The notes: generated by a model not told the origin, from the sequence alone. A stretch of 64,000 nucleotides of DNA from Vibrio sp. 10N.261.45.E2 (GCF_002875705.1 NZ_MCZZ01000123.1:69184-133183); one strand, 5' to 3'. Shown: positions 9,748 through 18,609, counted from the first letter of the stretch. A program made the numbers and translations.

Positions 9748-10098
9748 TTAAATTGCGCTTGGTACTAAACGCGTCCAGCCCAACAGCAACATAGATGCAC
9801 ACAATACCCACACTAAGGTCGCTAACGAGAGTGTCGATACCAAGTTATAACGATAACTGAACACATACACGGCGCCAAGATAAGCAGCATATGGCACAAG
9901 CGAAAACAAGCCAAACAGTGCCGTGGTTCGCAACTCCACCATGGTTTGTTCCGTGCCGACAATGTAGTGAGCAATCAGAGCAAAGGTCGGAAACAGCGGG
10001 ACTAAACCCGAAATGTAAAAGCTCTTACTCTTCGACAACAGCGCAATCAACAAAACCGCCGCCGCCCCCAGCAAACATTTAAAGAACAGTGAGATCAT
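9748..10098 (-). CDS. GlpM / YdgC family small membrane protein
   Basis: The 116-residue protein is predicted to span the inner membrane four times. It aligns with E. coli YdgC across most of its length: GLVPLFPTFALIAHYIVGTEQ is nearly identical to the YdgC counterpart, and KCLLGAAAVLLIALLSKSKSFYI matches its N-terminus. GlpM from Pseudomonas was linked to efficient alginate production, but no molecular activity is established. It lies downstream of, and on the same strand as, a diguanylate cyclase, separated by a terminator, so it probably has its own promoter. Confidence 0.85.
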   Translation of the reverse strand: MISLFFKCLLGAAAVLLIALLSKSKSFYISGLVPLFPTFALIAHYIVGTEQTMVELRTTALFGLFSLVPYAAYLGAVYVFSYRYNLVSTLSLATLVWVLCASMLLLGWTRLVPSAI

Positions 10099-10160
10099 TT
10101 TTGTACGTTATCCAAACAAACCAACAAAGGTTCCAGAGAGTAAACTCATCTAGCGGCCAT

Positions 10161-10193
10161 AAAAACGCCACACGTCACATATGCACGTGTGGC
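10161..10193 (-). terminator. Terminator of the sensor diguanylate cyclase gene
   Basis: GCCACACGT (10167-10175) pairs with ACGTGTGGC (10185-10193). The T-run (GTTTTT) follows on the minus strand, giving direction. Confidence 0.85.
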
Positions 10194-10221
10194 TTATCAA
10201 TTAATCAAAACAATTTTCAGA

Positions 10222-11517
10222 TTAATGACTCAAGATCACCTGATTTCTGCCTGAGTGTTTGGCTTGATATAAAGCTTCGTCAGCGCGAGCAATGGTTTCC
10301 GTCACCCGCTCTTGCTTCATCTCAGCAACGCCAATACTGCATGTCAGTGGATCGCCATGAACCCAAAGGTGTTGGCTGACTAAAAGTCGAATTTTCTCGG
10401 CCTTTCTTTGCGCTTCGCCTAAGTCAGTCTCTGGGCAAAAAACAATGAACTCCTCGCCGCCCCAACGAACCAACTTATCGGTAGGACTGATCGAGCTGCC
10501 CACCACCATACTAAACTCACGCAAAATATGGTCACCCATTTGGTGTCCGTACTTGTCATTCACACTCTTAAAATAGTCGATATCGAGATACAGCATACTC
10601 AGCTTGCCATGACCTTGCTTCACGTGTTGTGACTGCATTTTCAGCCAATCACGAATCGCGTGTCGGTTTAATATCCCAGTCAGCTCGTCACGATGAGCCT
10701 TTTCAGAGAACTCGAAATTTTGCTCTCTCAATGCTCGGTTGACGTTCTTAAGATGGTTGTGTCTTTTTTCAACAATCACCATGCGTTTTCTAGAGCGGTG
10801 CAATTCTGAAATTAAGAAGACCGTGCCAGTCCCCACCCAGACAAACAACAAGATTAGGAATAAGCTTTCCGCCGAAATATACGAACCTTCAAACTCGATA
10901 CTGCGAATAATGATCCGATGGTGGCCTAATTTCGCGCCAGATGCCGTCGCAAACTCAACCATGTTCACATTCGAATACTCAGGCGCAGAGTGCTCTAGCG
11001 CGATGTCATTATCAGCTAACCACCAAGTCATAACCTGCAAGTTTTTGATTGGGATTTCAATCACTCCACCATCAATCCCCGGCGAAAACTCCATCCCATT
11101 GTACTTGTGCGTATATTCGTTATCAGGAACGGAATAGGCAGGATTGTAATTACGTAGATAGGTTCTCAGACGGCCACTCGAATCCGCTTCAGCATGATAG
11201 TCAATGTTCACTCTAAAGGTATGATATTGGGAAAGATCAAGACCAGCGGTAATGTCTGGGTTAATCCGAATCGATAGGCCACAATAAGGCCACGGATATT
11301 CAGATTCTTTCAGTTCACACTCGAGAATATACTGCCCATCTTCATAGAAAAATTGAGATGTACTGACTCCCCTATCAACTTGATCACTGGTCGCGATAAA
11401 TTCATATTTATCAGGGGTAATTGCCGTTATCACGCGATTCCCGCTCACACGGTAATATTGCACAATCGCAAGGGTTGCGATAACTAGAAAGATAACAATC
11501 TTATGGATCCACTTCAC
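10222..11517 (-). CDS. Membrane diguanylate cyclase with periplasmic sensor
   Basis: The protein makes cyclic di-GMP from two GTP. It has 431 residues: a signal-anchor (about 7-22), a periplasmic domain of about 190 residues with no named family I can assign (WPYCGLSIRINPDITAGLDLSQYHTFRVN, jelly-roll-like), a second span (about 216-238), a short coiled linker, and a C-terminal GGDEF domain. The active-site motif is intact as GGEEF (RWGGEEFIVF). The substrate and Mg site YLDIDYFKSVNDKYGH precedes it. An allosteric RxxD I-site is not obvious before GGEEF, so feedback inhibition may be absent. No EAL domain is present. Confidence 0.88.
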   Translation of the reverse strand: MKWIHKIVIFLVIATLAIVQYYRVSGNRVITAITPDKYEFIATSDQVDRGVSTSQFFYEDGQYILECELKESEYPWPYCGLSIRINPDITAGLDLSQYHTFRVNIDYHAEADSSGRLRTYLRNYNPAYSVPDNEYTHKYNGMEFSPGIDGGVIEIPIKNLQVMTWWLADNDIALEHSAPEYSNVNMVEFATASGAKLGHHRIIIRSIEFEGSYISAESLFLILLFVWVGTGTVFLISELHRSRKRMVIVEKRHNHLKNVNRALREQNFEFSEKAHRDELTGILNRHAIRDWLKMQSQHVKQGHGKLSMLYLDIDYFKSVNDKYGHQMGDHILREFSMVVGSSISPTDKLVRWGGEEFIVFCPETDLGEAQRKAEKIRLLVSQHLWVHGDPLTCSIGVAEMKQERVTETIARADEALYQAKHSGRNQVILSH

Positions 11518-11821
11518 GTCTAAGCTTCCGGCTTAATATCCCTATGATTGGGATTTCACGATAAAAAATAAGTTAAGTGAGTTAGTGATCTTAGTACCAA
11601 TAATCCACTAAAAAAACGTTATATCACGCCCAAAAAAAATGTCATACTATATTTTTATGCATGTGTATGCCGTTGATTATTCACGCTGAGAATCAAGTAA
11701 TATTGCGTATAAAAACGGGCTCTATTTGTTATACTCATCGCATAATCATCGTTAACCGTAGTGCCTGCTCACAGCGCACTCGAGTCGGCGAAATAACAAT
11801 CAAAATACAACGAGTAATGTA
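11518..11821. other. Divergent intergenic region, 304 bp
   Basis: This A+T-rich stretch lies between the divergent cyclase gene and the DUF2797 gene. A TTATACT -10 candidate near 11739-11745 could serve the rightward gene, without a convincing -35. I see no repeat or operator. Confidence 0.4.
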
Positions 11822-12646
11822 ATGTCTTTATTAGCGAAAGGAACACTCAAGAAGATGAGTGCTTCCCTTGATGGTGCGGTTACCTACCGCTTGCCTGTTG
11901 GCGAAGAGTTTGTCGAGCTAAACCCTCTGATTGGTAAAACCATCAACCTCACTCACACTGGCAATATTTTTTGCTGCTCATGTGGTAAGAAAACCAAGAA
12001 AAGCTACTCCCAGGGTCACTGCTTTGTCTGCATGAAAAAGCTAGCAAGCTGCGATATGTGCATCATGAAACCAGAGACTTGCCATTACGATGAAGGCACT
12101 TGTCGTGAACCTCAATGGGGTGAAGAAAACTGCATGGTTGATCACTTCGTTTACCTATCAAACACATCAAGCTTGAAGGTGGGTATCACTCGCCACACGC
12201 AAATCCCAACGCGTTGGATTGACCAAGGTGCAACACAAGGCCTGCCGATTCTCCAGGTAAAAACACGTCAGATTTCTGGCCTGATCGAAGTTGAATTGGC
12301 AAAACACATTGCGGACAAAACCAACTGGCGCACGCTGCTAAAAGGCGATGGCGACGACATGGAATTGGTAGAAAAAGCCAAAGAGCTGTTGCCATTGGTT
12401 GAAGACAAAATCCAAGAGATCAGAGCGAAATTTGGTGACGACGCCATCGAGATTCTTAGCGAAAACATCACTTCACTGAGCTACCCAGTAGAACAGCACC
12501 CAGTGAAAATTGTTTCGCACAACTTTGATAAGAATCCTGAGGTGACGGGCGTACTTCAAGGCATAAAAGGCCAATACCTTATCCTAGATACTGGTGTGAT
12601 TAACATCCGTAAATTTGGCTCTTACGAAGTAGAGGTGTCTGCTTAG
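11822..12646 (+). CDS. DUF2797 cysteine-rich protein
   Basis: The 274-residue protein fits the DUF2797 family. It has four paired cysteine clusters in its first 100 residues (CCSCGKK, GHCFVCMKK, SCDMCIMKPETCHY, GTCREPQWGEENC), strongly suggesting zinc or iron-sulphur binding. After these comes a stretch, FVYLSNTSSLKVGITRHTQIPTRW when read across residues 107-130, that resembles the GIY-YIG nuclease fold. The C-terminal part is a small beta domain. The cellular role is unknown. It stands alone, ending at a strong bidirectional terminator shared with the next, convergent gene. Confidence 0.75.
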   Translation: MSLLAKGTLKKMSASLDGAVTYRLPVGEEFVELNPLIGKTINLTHTGNIFCCSCGKKTKKSYSQGHCFVCMKKLASCDMCIMKPETCHYDEGTCREPQWGEENCMVDHFVYLSNTSSLKVGITRHTQIPTRWIDQGATQGLPILQVKTRQISGLIEVELAKHIADKTNWRTLLKGDGDDMELVEKAKELLPLVEDKIQEIRAKFGDDAIEILSENITSLSYPVEQHPVKIVSHNFDKNPEVTGVLQGIKGQYLILDTGVINIRKFGSYEVEVSA

Positions 12647-12682
12647 TCAGCAGGATGTCATCACAGCTAAGGTTGAAATAAA

Positions 12683-12715
12683 AAATGCCCTGAGACTTCT
12701 GCTTCAGGGCATTTT
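12683..12715. terminator. Bidirectional terminator
   Basis: AAATGCCCTGA (12683-12693) pairs with TCAGGGCATTT (12704-12714), flanked by A and T runs, between two convergent genes. Confidence 0.9.
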
Positions 12716-12754
12716 CATTTCAGATGAAACTATCAGCTTTGGTTAAGTGAAAGG

Positions 12755-14005
12755 CTAGAGCGCAACCACATCTCCATCCACACAATTCTTACCATTGGCC
12801 TTCGCGCGATAGAGAGATTGATCGGTTAAATTCACGAGTGCGTCAATCGTGACACCGTCTTCACAGGCTCGGCTATCACTGATTCCGATGCTGACACTCG
12901 AATTAAATCGAACCTGCTCATCAATTTTGAACTCGACTTGATTGAACTGTTGGCGAATCTCTTCTGAAACCTCGTGTGCTGTTTCAAGAGACGTATTGGG
13001 GATGAATATAATGAACTCTTCCCCTCCCCAACGCCCTGCAACTCCACCGACTTTCTCAGCATTACGCTTGGTAATATTAGCCAAAGCGCAAATTACCTCA
13101 TCACCGACCATATGACCGTAAGTGTCATTAATAGACTTAAAATCATCGATATCCAATAATATACAAACGAGGTAATTTTCTGAGGTTATATGCTCTCTTA
13201 GCCATTCGTAAATCGCCCTACGATTAAGCAAATCTGTCATTTCATCATAGTTAGCCTGATGGACCAGTTGCTTTTCCAGCATCACTTTTTGCGTTACATC
13301 TTCAAGTACAACCTGAACTGCGGGCTGACCTTTCCAAGTAATCGCATTGTCGTAGATATTGAAGAACCGGTGAACGCCATCAAATCCAATGTTTTCAACT
13401 ACAGTACTCGTTCCAGACAGCTCCCCCAACACGATCGCTTGATAGTGCTTGCAGATACCATCCGTATTCTGTTTCGGCACCAATTCAAGAATCGATTCCA
13501 GCGCCAATACTTGCTCGATGGAAGTAGCGCCTTGCATGTTGACCCAAGATTGATTGACCATTAATGGCTTAAAATCTCGATGAACCAAGATGCCCTGACC
13601 AGATTGCATGATCATATCGTGATACATCTTATCTTGCTCACGCACTACGTTTTGTAGCTGAATAGCAGGAGAAAGATCGATAACCGTTACTTGCAGTGCA
13701 GGCCTACCTTGCCATTCAGTGACATGGTCGATAGAGAACACAGTGAACTCTCTGTCATGGCGATCAACATTGGTGTAAGTATGCACCTGCGGGTCGCGTT
13801 GACCACTGACGGTTTCAAGGTAATTTTGGTAGGCGAGAACGTGAAACTCTTCTGGAATGAGGTCCAGAAAGCTATCTATATTGGAAAGTAGTTCTTCGGG
13901 TGATTGGTATCCATAAATACGAGCATAATTAGCGTCAACACTAACCACATTCATATCTTGAATAGTTATTACACCGTACGTGGATTCGAAATTTATTGAA
14001 GACAT
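12755..14005 (-). CDS. Cytoplasmic PAS-PAS diguanylate cyclase
   Basis: The 416-residue protein has no membrane span. Two PAS-like modules come first (about 8-110 and 125-240; FESTYGVITIQDMNVVSVD and the second PAS ending in VVLEDVTQKVMLEKQL), then a GGDEF domain. The catalytic motif is GGEEF (RWGGEEFIIFIP), with the metal site LLDIDDFKSINDTYGH. It should synthesise cyclic di-GMP in response to a signal sensed by PAS; the ligand cannot be told. The ATG at 14005 has GGAG six bases upstream, which favours it over a TTG two codons earlier. It is the second GGDEF protein within 4 kb, and no cyclic di-GMP phosphodiesterase is nearby. Confidence 0.88.
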   Translation of the reverse strand: MSSINFESTYGVITIQDMNVVSVDANYARIYGYQSPEELLSNIDSFLDLIPEEFHVLAYQNYLETVSGQRDPQVHTYTNVDRHDREFTVFSIDHVTEWQGRPALQVTVIDLSPAIQLQNVVREQDKMYHDMIMQSGQGILVHRDFKPLMVNQSWVNMQGATSIEQVLALESILELVPKQNTDGICKHYQAIVLGELSGTSTVVENIGFDGVHRFFNIYDNAITWKGQPAVQVVLEDVTQKVMLEKQLVHQANYDEMTDLLNRRAIYEWLREHITSENYLVCILLDIDDFKSINDTYGHMVGDEVICALANITKRNAEKVGGVAGRWGGEEFIIFIPNTSLETAHEVSEEIRQQFNQVEFKIDEQVRFNSSVSIGISDSRACEDGVTIDALVNLTDQSLYRAKANGKNCVDGDVVAL

Positions 14006-14331
14006 TGCCAACTCCGCACTCTAGCTATACTTCACAAACTGGAGCATAACGACACATCCCGCCAACGCTTCCACATAATCTATCATGCGTTAGGGATATC
14101 AATATGCTGACTAGTATATCGTACTGTTGCAGGCTTCTCTACAACTCAATCGCTAGCACGAGTAAGTAAAAGTAGACAAGCATCTCAATCCCATTATTCG
14201 CGTCAAAAAACAGAAATAGATAACCTATACCTATGTAATTATTAACTTTTTCTATTTTTCATCTTGCACTGAATGAGCGAGTCAACTCTCTAACACTTCA
14301 AATCCCGTTCACTATTCTTTTAAACTTGGCG
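14006..14331. other. Intergenic region, 326 bp
   Basis: The stretch lies between two leftward genes, upstream of the PAS-GGDEF gene and downstream of the LysR gene. I see no ORF, strong hairpin or repeat in it. Confidence 0.4.
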
Positions 14332-15216
14332 CTATTCATTCCAATCAGAGAAATAAGAGACTAAGAAGTCGATAGCCAACCGTGCTCTCTGTGGAAGAAA
14401 ACGACGGTTCTGATAAACAATCCAACTGCTTGTGCCCACTCCCCAATACTCTTCTAACACAGGGACGAGTTTTCCATTGCTAAGACTGCCATTGAAACTG
14501 CTTTTGGGCAGATAGACAACGCCAAGTCCCTCTTCACATGCTTTAAGTACTGCGCTCGAGTTATTACTGCGCCAGCGCCCTTGCACTCTTACTGGATTTA
14601 GCGGCTTGCCCTCTTTCTCGAACAACCATTGGTCACTGTTAGCGATAATACAGCTGTGCAGTTTAAGTTGTTCTGGATTCGCTGGCGCACCAAACTCAGC
14701 AATGTAATCTTTGCTTGCTGCCGCGGCCATCGGGCGATCAACCAACTTTCTTGCCACCAGCCCCGAATCGTCTAATCGACCATAGCGAATCGCGAAGTCG
14801 ATACCATCTTCGATGAAGTTAACCATCTTGGTGTTGAAGTTCATTTCAATGGTTAGGTCTGGATGAGACTTTGCAAACTCCATCAGCGCTGCCGCAACAT
14901 GGTTCTCTGCAAATGCGCCCGCTGCGCTGACACGCAATGTACCGCTCAGCTGAGCTTGTTGAGATGTGACTTGTTCATTCGCCTGTTGCAGCCCAATAAC
15001 CAGATCTTTGCATTGCTGATAATAGGTATGCCCAGACTCGGTCAAACTCACCATACGAGTGGATCGAGCGAGTAAAGCCACACCTACCCGCTCTTCCAAC
15101 CTTGAAACCTGCCGACTCACATGGCTGGTACTGCAACCTAACTGCTTAGCGGCCGCAGAAAAACCGTGGCATTCGGCAACCGCAACAAATTCGTTAATCC
15201 CTTCAAAGCTATCCAT
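14332..15216 (-). CDS. LysR-family transcriptional regulator
   Basis: A 294-residue LysR regulator. The N-terminal winged helix-turn-helix covers about residues 4-63 (FVAVAECHGFSAAAKQLGCSTSHVSRQVSRLE reads over residues 11-42), followed by the linker helix and a periplasmic-binding-protein-like effector domain (about 90-290). It is divergent from the DJ-1/PfpI gene with 167 bp between starts. A perfect 14-bp palindrome sits 25 bp upstream of its own start. Regulation of that neighbour and of itself is the usual LysR pattern and is inferred. Confidence 0.88.
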   Translation of the reverse strand: MDSFEGINEFVAVAECHGFSAAAKQLGCSTSHVSRQVSRLEERVGVALLARSTRMVSLTESGHTYYQQCKDLVIGLQQANEQVTSQQAQLSGTLRVSAAGAFAENHVAAALMEFAKSHPDLTIEMNFNTKMVNFIEDGIDFAIRYGRLDDSGLVARKLVDRPMAAAASKDYIAEFGAPANPEQLKLHSCIIANSDQWLFEKEGKPLNPVRVQGRWRSNNSSAVLKACEEGLGVVYLPKSSFNGSLSNGKLVPVLEEYWGVGTSSWIVYQNRRFLPQRARLAIDFLVSYFSDWNE

Positions 15217-15240
15217 ACTTAATCTACCCGCATCTTATCT

Positions 15241-15254
15241 TTGCTATATAGCAA
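15241..15254. promoter_or_regulatory. Palindrome in the LysR / DJ-1 divergent region
   Basis: TTGCTATATAGCAA is a perfect 14-bp palindrome containing T-N11-A spacing typical of LysR sites. It lies 25 bp upstream of the LysR start. It is the best operator candidate for that regulator. Confidence 0.5.
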
Positions 15255-15383
15255 CAATGTTTTTCCTATTTAGCATATTATCACCTAATTGGTTTGGAAC
15301 TAGTATTAGATACAACAAGACGGCGATAGCTAACGTTAAGCATCAGCGCCTAAATAAAAAACATAAGCTCAAAGGGATGAATC

Positions 15384-16055
15384 ATGAAAAAAATACTAAT
15401 TCCAGTAACGAACCACGCAACACTTGGCGATACAGACCAAGCTAACGGCACTTACGCACCTGAACTAACCCACGCTCTGAAAGAGATCATGGCTGCTGGT
15501 TTTGAGTACGACATCGCTTCTATCAATGGTGGCAAAGCGCCGCTATACGGAACTGATATTGAAGGAGATACGGTTAATGCTGATATCTTGGCGAATGATG
15601 ACTTCCAAAACCGTATTAACAACACGATTCCTGTAAGCCAATTAAACGTAGAAAGCTACGATGCTATCTTCTACCCAGGTGGATTCGGCCTACTTTCTGA
15701 CTTAGCAACCGACGAGCAATTCGCAACGATTGCAGCTAAACATTATGAAGATGGCGGTGTGATCGCATCAGTATGTCACGGCCCAGCAGCTCTACTTCCT
15801 ATCGTACTGAGTAACGGTGAGAAGTTGCTGAGTTCTAAATCGGTAACAGGCTTTACACGCGAAGAAGAGATCGACTTTGGCACCATCAACGACATTCCAT
15901 TTCTACTGGAAGAATCACTTGCTCGTGGCGCAGCGCGTTTCAATAAGGTTCAACCTTGGCAAGAACTTGTGATTATTGATGAGCGAGTGATTACAGGCCA
16001 GAACCCAACCAGTGCACATGCTGTGGGTGTCGCAATTGTTGAGCAGCTTTCTTAG
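15384..16055 (+). CDS. DJ-1/PfpI-family class I glutamine amidotransferase-like protein
   Basis: The 223-residue protein belongs to the DJ-1/PfpI superfamily. The nucleophile elbow is visible as ASVCHGPAALL (about residues 128-138), with the reactive cysteine followed by histidine. The acidic partner probably lies in the FYPGGFGLLSD stretch (about 94-104). Members closest in length include Hsp31-like glyoxalases and general stress proteins that detoxify methylglyoxal; the exact activity cannot be told. AAAGGGATG upstream supports the start. It is transcribed away from the LysR gene and ends at a long bidirectional terminator. Confidence 0.82.
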   Translation: MKKILIPVTNHATLGDTDQANGTYAPELTHALKEIMAAGFEYDIASINGGKAPLYGTDIEGDTVNADILANDDFQNRINNTIPVSQLNVESYDAIFYPGGFGLLSDLATDEQFATIAAKHYEDGGVIASVCHGPAALLPIVLSNGEKLLSSKSVTGFTREEEIDFGTINDIPFLLEESLARGAARFNKVQPWQELVIIDERVITGQNPTSAHAVGVAIVEQLS

Positions 16056-16112
16056 TCGAATAGCTGTCTTGCTTCGGTCACTGGCGTTAACTAAATAAGC
16101 GCTGTGAAACGA

Positions 16113-16161
16113 AAAAGAGCATACTTCCTACTCAATATTCATGAGAGAAGTATGCTCTTTT
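16113..16161. terminator. Bidirectional terminator
   Basis: AAAAGAGCATACTTC pairs with GAAGTATGCTCTTTT (ending at 16161) across a 20-nt loop. The A and T tracts on both sides let it serve both convergent units. Confidence 0.88.
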
Positions 16162-16210
16162 CTAATTCTGTCGCTATTAAGTGCTAGTGACTTCTTGCTA
16201 ATGACTTCTG

Positions 16211-17446
16211 CTAATGGCTTCGCAAGATCCCTTCAAGCACATTGAACAGCAAATCGATCTCTTCAATCGAGTTGTAATGCATACAACCAATACGCACCAC
16301 ACCCTGCTCTTCAATACCCAACTGCTTCACCAAACCTAGCGCGTAGAAGTGTCCGTTCCACACACAGATATTATGTTCACCCAGCTTCTTAGCGATGAAC
16401 TCTGGAGAGTGGCTATCAAAGGTGATGGCGAACGTTGGCGTTCTCAGGTTCGAATCAAACTCCGTCTTACCATAAAGTTTTGCCCCTTCCAGATCGCCCA
16501 AGCGCTTTAGGAAGTACTCACTGAGTTGGCTTTCATGCTTGTTATAAAGCGCGTAGCTTTGCTCTAAACGAGAACGCAATGAATCGGCTGGATCGCCTAA
16601 TTGTGCCAAGTAATCCACTGCCGCAATCACACCGGCAAGGCCTTCGAAGCTTTGCGTGCCAGTCTCAAATCGACCTGGGCCGATATTGGTTGCAGGCTCT
16701 ACCTTATAAGGTTTTAGAGTATGCAGCCATTGAGGCGCAACATAAGCAATGCCCACATGCGGGCCGAAGAACTTATACGCTGAACACGCTAAGAAATCAC
16801 AATTCAGTTGCTGAACATCAATCAAGTGGTGTGGCGCGTAATGCACGGCATCGACATAAACCTGCGCACCATGCGGATGTGCAAGCTCGATAACTTTCGC
16901 CATATCGACAATTGAGCCTGTCGTGTTCGAAGCAAACGTCACCGCGACAAGCTTGGTTTTCTCGTTAAGCAGCGATTCAAAATGCGCCATATCCAAACTA
17001 CAATCCGACTCATCGACACGAACTTGGCGAACAATAGCGCCTTTGTCGTCGGCCGCTTGCTGCCAGCTCGAGACATTTGAGTAATGGTCTAACGCAGTGA
17101 CGATAACTTCATCGCCCTCTTTCCAATCGCGGCTGATCGCTCGGCTAAGTTGGAAGGTCAAAGATGTCATGTTCGCACCGAACACTACGTTGCCAGAAGA
17201 CTCCGCGTTGAGTAGCGCTTGTGCCGCTTCTCGCGCTTGCTGCATTAAACCTGTCGTCTTTTGGCTAGAAAAGTAATGACCGCCTAGGTTTGAATTGAAA
17301 TGCCCTAGGTATTCCGTCATGGATGCTAAAACATTCTCAGGAACCTGAGAGCCACCCGGCCCATCAAAAAAGGTCACCGGCTTGCCACTATGATATTGGC
17401 CTAACGCGCTAAACTGTTGGCGCACATCGTTAAGAGTGAAGGACAT
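16211..17446 (-). CDS. Class V aminotransferase, cysteine desulfurase-like
   Basis: The PLP-dependent enzyme resembles the cysteine desulfurase-like group (TIGR01976 type) within class V aminotransferases. The PLP lysine is in CSAYKFFGPHVG (about residues 226-237), and DAVHYAPH supplies the cofactor aspartate. The loop that holds a catalytic cysteine in true IscS/NifS enzymes is not evident, so desulfurase activity is doubtful. The start at 17446 is preferred because AAGG is nine bases upstream; the ATG three codons earlier abuts that AAGG. It overlaps the end of the upstream 2OG-Fe gene by 17 bp, implying an operon and translational coupling. Confidence 0.82.
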   Translation of the reverse strand: MSFTLNDVRQQFSALGQYHSGKPVTFFDGPGGSQVPENVLASMTEYLGHFNSNLGGHYFSSQKTTGLMQQAREAAQALLNAESSGNVVFGANMTSLTFQLSRAISRDWKEGDEVIVTALDHYSNVSSWQQAADDKGAIVRQVRVDESDCSLDMAHFESLLNEKTKLVAVTFASNTTGSIVDMAKVIELAHPHGAQVYVDAVHYAPHHLIDVQQLNCDFLACSAYKFFGPHVGIAYVAPQWLHTLKPYKVEPATNIGPGRFETGTQSFEGLAGVIAAVDYLAQLGDPADSLRSRLEQSYALYNKHESQLSEYFLKRLGDLEGAKLYGKTEFDSNLRTPTFAITFDSHSPEFIAKKLGEHNICVWNGHFYALGLVKQLGIEEQGVVRIGCMHYNSIEEIDLLFNVLEGILRSH

Positions 17447-18086
17447 TGCGCGCATCCTTAGCCGTTAGAACAAACACATCCATGTAGCCCATCTCATCAT
17501 GGTCTATGGTACGAATCGGTTGTGCGTTGTGCCAAAGCTTACTGTCGGCCAACATTGCTACTTCGCCATCGCCTAACACTTTTCTAAAGAATGGTGCTTC
17601 GTGGCTATCTTGATACAGCATCACTTCACCACCAACGATGTTGTGACGAGTAACACCAATGATCGCGATGTGGTCAAAACCGTCTTGGTGGACACCTTCT
17701 GGCGCAACCTGTGTCTCTTCAAAAATGGCAGCGATACGGATTTGGTGAATTTCGATTTCTTGTCCGTCTTCAAGTCCGTTGGTTTCAATGAACAGTTCAC
17801 ACATCTCTTGCATGCCTTCGCTGCTTAATATTTGAGCTTCAATCGGCTCGAACTGGCGAACAACGTCACCTTGAAAGTGATTGATGTCTTCAGACTGAAC
17901 GAAGTTATGTTTGTCTAGCTCAACGACTTGTCCATTACTGAATTCAACCACAGAGTACCTTCTCAATCGGAACTGGCCATCCGCATGCTCTGTGCTTGGT
18001 AGCTTAGAGAATGATGGTGACAACTCCTTGACTGCATGGTTACTGAGGTGGGTAATATGTAGGGTGTTTTCGTGAGCGTGTAACAT
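17430..18086 (-). CDS. 2OG-Fe(II) dioxygenase family protein
   Basis: The protein fits the 2OG-Fe dioxygenase family (PF10014 type), whose characterised members hydroxylate free amino acids. The iron site is seen as GVHQDGFDH (first His and Asp) and a later LWHNAQPI with the distal His, followed by an RTI stretch that could bind 2-oxoglutarate. AAGGAG lies six bases before the ATG at 18086; another ATG one codon upstream is closer than usual. Being cotranscribed with a PLP enzyme suggests amino-acid modification followed by cleavage or transamination; this is inference. Confidence 0.78.
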   Translation of the reverse strand: MLHAHENTLHITHLSNHAVKELSPSFSKLPSTEHADGQFRLRRYSVVEFSNGQVVELDKHNFVQSEDINHFQGDVVRQFEPIEAQILSSEGMQEMCELFIETNGLEDGQEIEIHQIRIAAIFEETQVAPEGVHQDGFDHIAIIGVTRHNIVGGEVMLYQDSHEAPFFRKVLGDGEVAMLADSKLWHNAQPIRTIDHDEMGYMDVFVLTAKDARNVLHS

Positions 18087-18279
18087 CATCGACTCCTTAA
18101 TGATTGTTAATTTACTTTCGATATTTAACGTTTTGTTTACATAAAGGATACTTGAAGATCTTGTCAAATCAACATAAAGCAATCATTTATCCCGTCAGAT
18201 TTAATAATTCAGACACTAAATCTAACTTGAAATTCAAATGCAGTGTATAAAACCAGAATAAAAGATGACCAACTCTTAA

Positions 18280-18304
18280 AACTAGCACACTCCACTAGCT
18301 AGTT
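18280..18304. other. Small inverted repeat
   Basis: AACTAG (18280-18285) and CTAGTT (18299-18304) form a short inverted repeat with a 13-bp loop in the long intergenic region. No T-run follows. Confidence 0.3.
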
Positions 18305-18350
18305 ATAAATCCCTACAAATTTAAATTTAACGATATTATTAACTATCAAC

Positions 18351-18467
18351 TCATATTTCATATTGTGCCAGCCCTTTCGCCTCAACAAACCAGCCTCCTG
18401 CACGAGTCCAAATATCACGTTCACCATTATTGATTTCTATGCTTTTGCACAACGAAATACGACCTAC
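18351..18467 (-). pseudogene. Possible gene remnant, 38 codons, no good start
   Basis: A minus-strand open frame ends at a TGA at 18351-18353. It reads with protein-like composition (GERDIWTRAGGWFVEAKG at its centre), but it opens from a stop and has only a TTG as possible start, with no ribosome site. It could be the tail of a decayed gene. It is too short to assign. Chance is not excluded. Confidence 0.25.
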
Positions 18468-18522
18468 CTATCAATCACTAGGCTATTGATTATTTACACA
18501 ACAAACTGAAATTGGTTAATTT

Positions 18523-18609
18523 ATGAGTACACCAGAAACCAAACGCCTTTGCTTGCGCGTCTGGAACAGGTCGAGTTCGGGGGGAACTCGACCGCCCCAA
18601 ATGGCTCAT
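18523..18609. other. Strongly folding three-way-junction element
   Basis: The element has an outer stem ATGAG/CTCAT (18523-18527 with 18605-18609) enclosing two hairpins. One is CCAGA/TCTGG (18532-18536 with 18560-18564), with inner CGC/GCG. The other is a perfect 10-bp stem GGTCGAGTTC/GAACTCGACC (18569-18578 with 18584-18593) with a GGGGG loop. It is much more G+C-rich than its surroundings, and TTTCTTTT follows. It is neither a simple terminator nor a family I recognise. It may be an RNA, a leader or a palindromic repeat. Confidence 0.5.

Noticed and set aside
10222..14005. A cyclic di-GMP riboswitch near the two cyclase genes
   Set aside because: No GEMM-type conserved core could be found in the intergenic regions on either strand.
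18569..18598. Pseudoknot between the GGGGG loop and the following CCCC
   Set aside because: The C run starts one base after a 10-bp stem, leaving too short a linker to cross it. Only an alternative hairpin is feasible.
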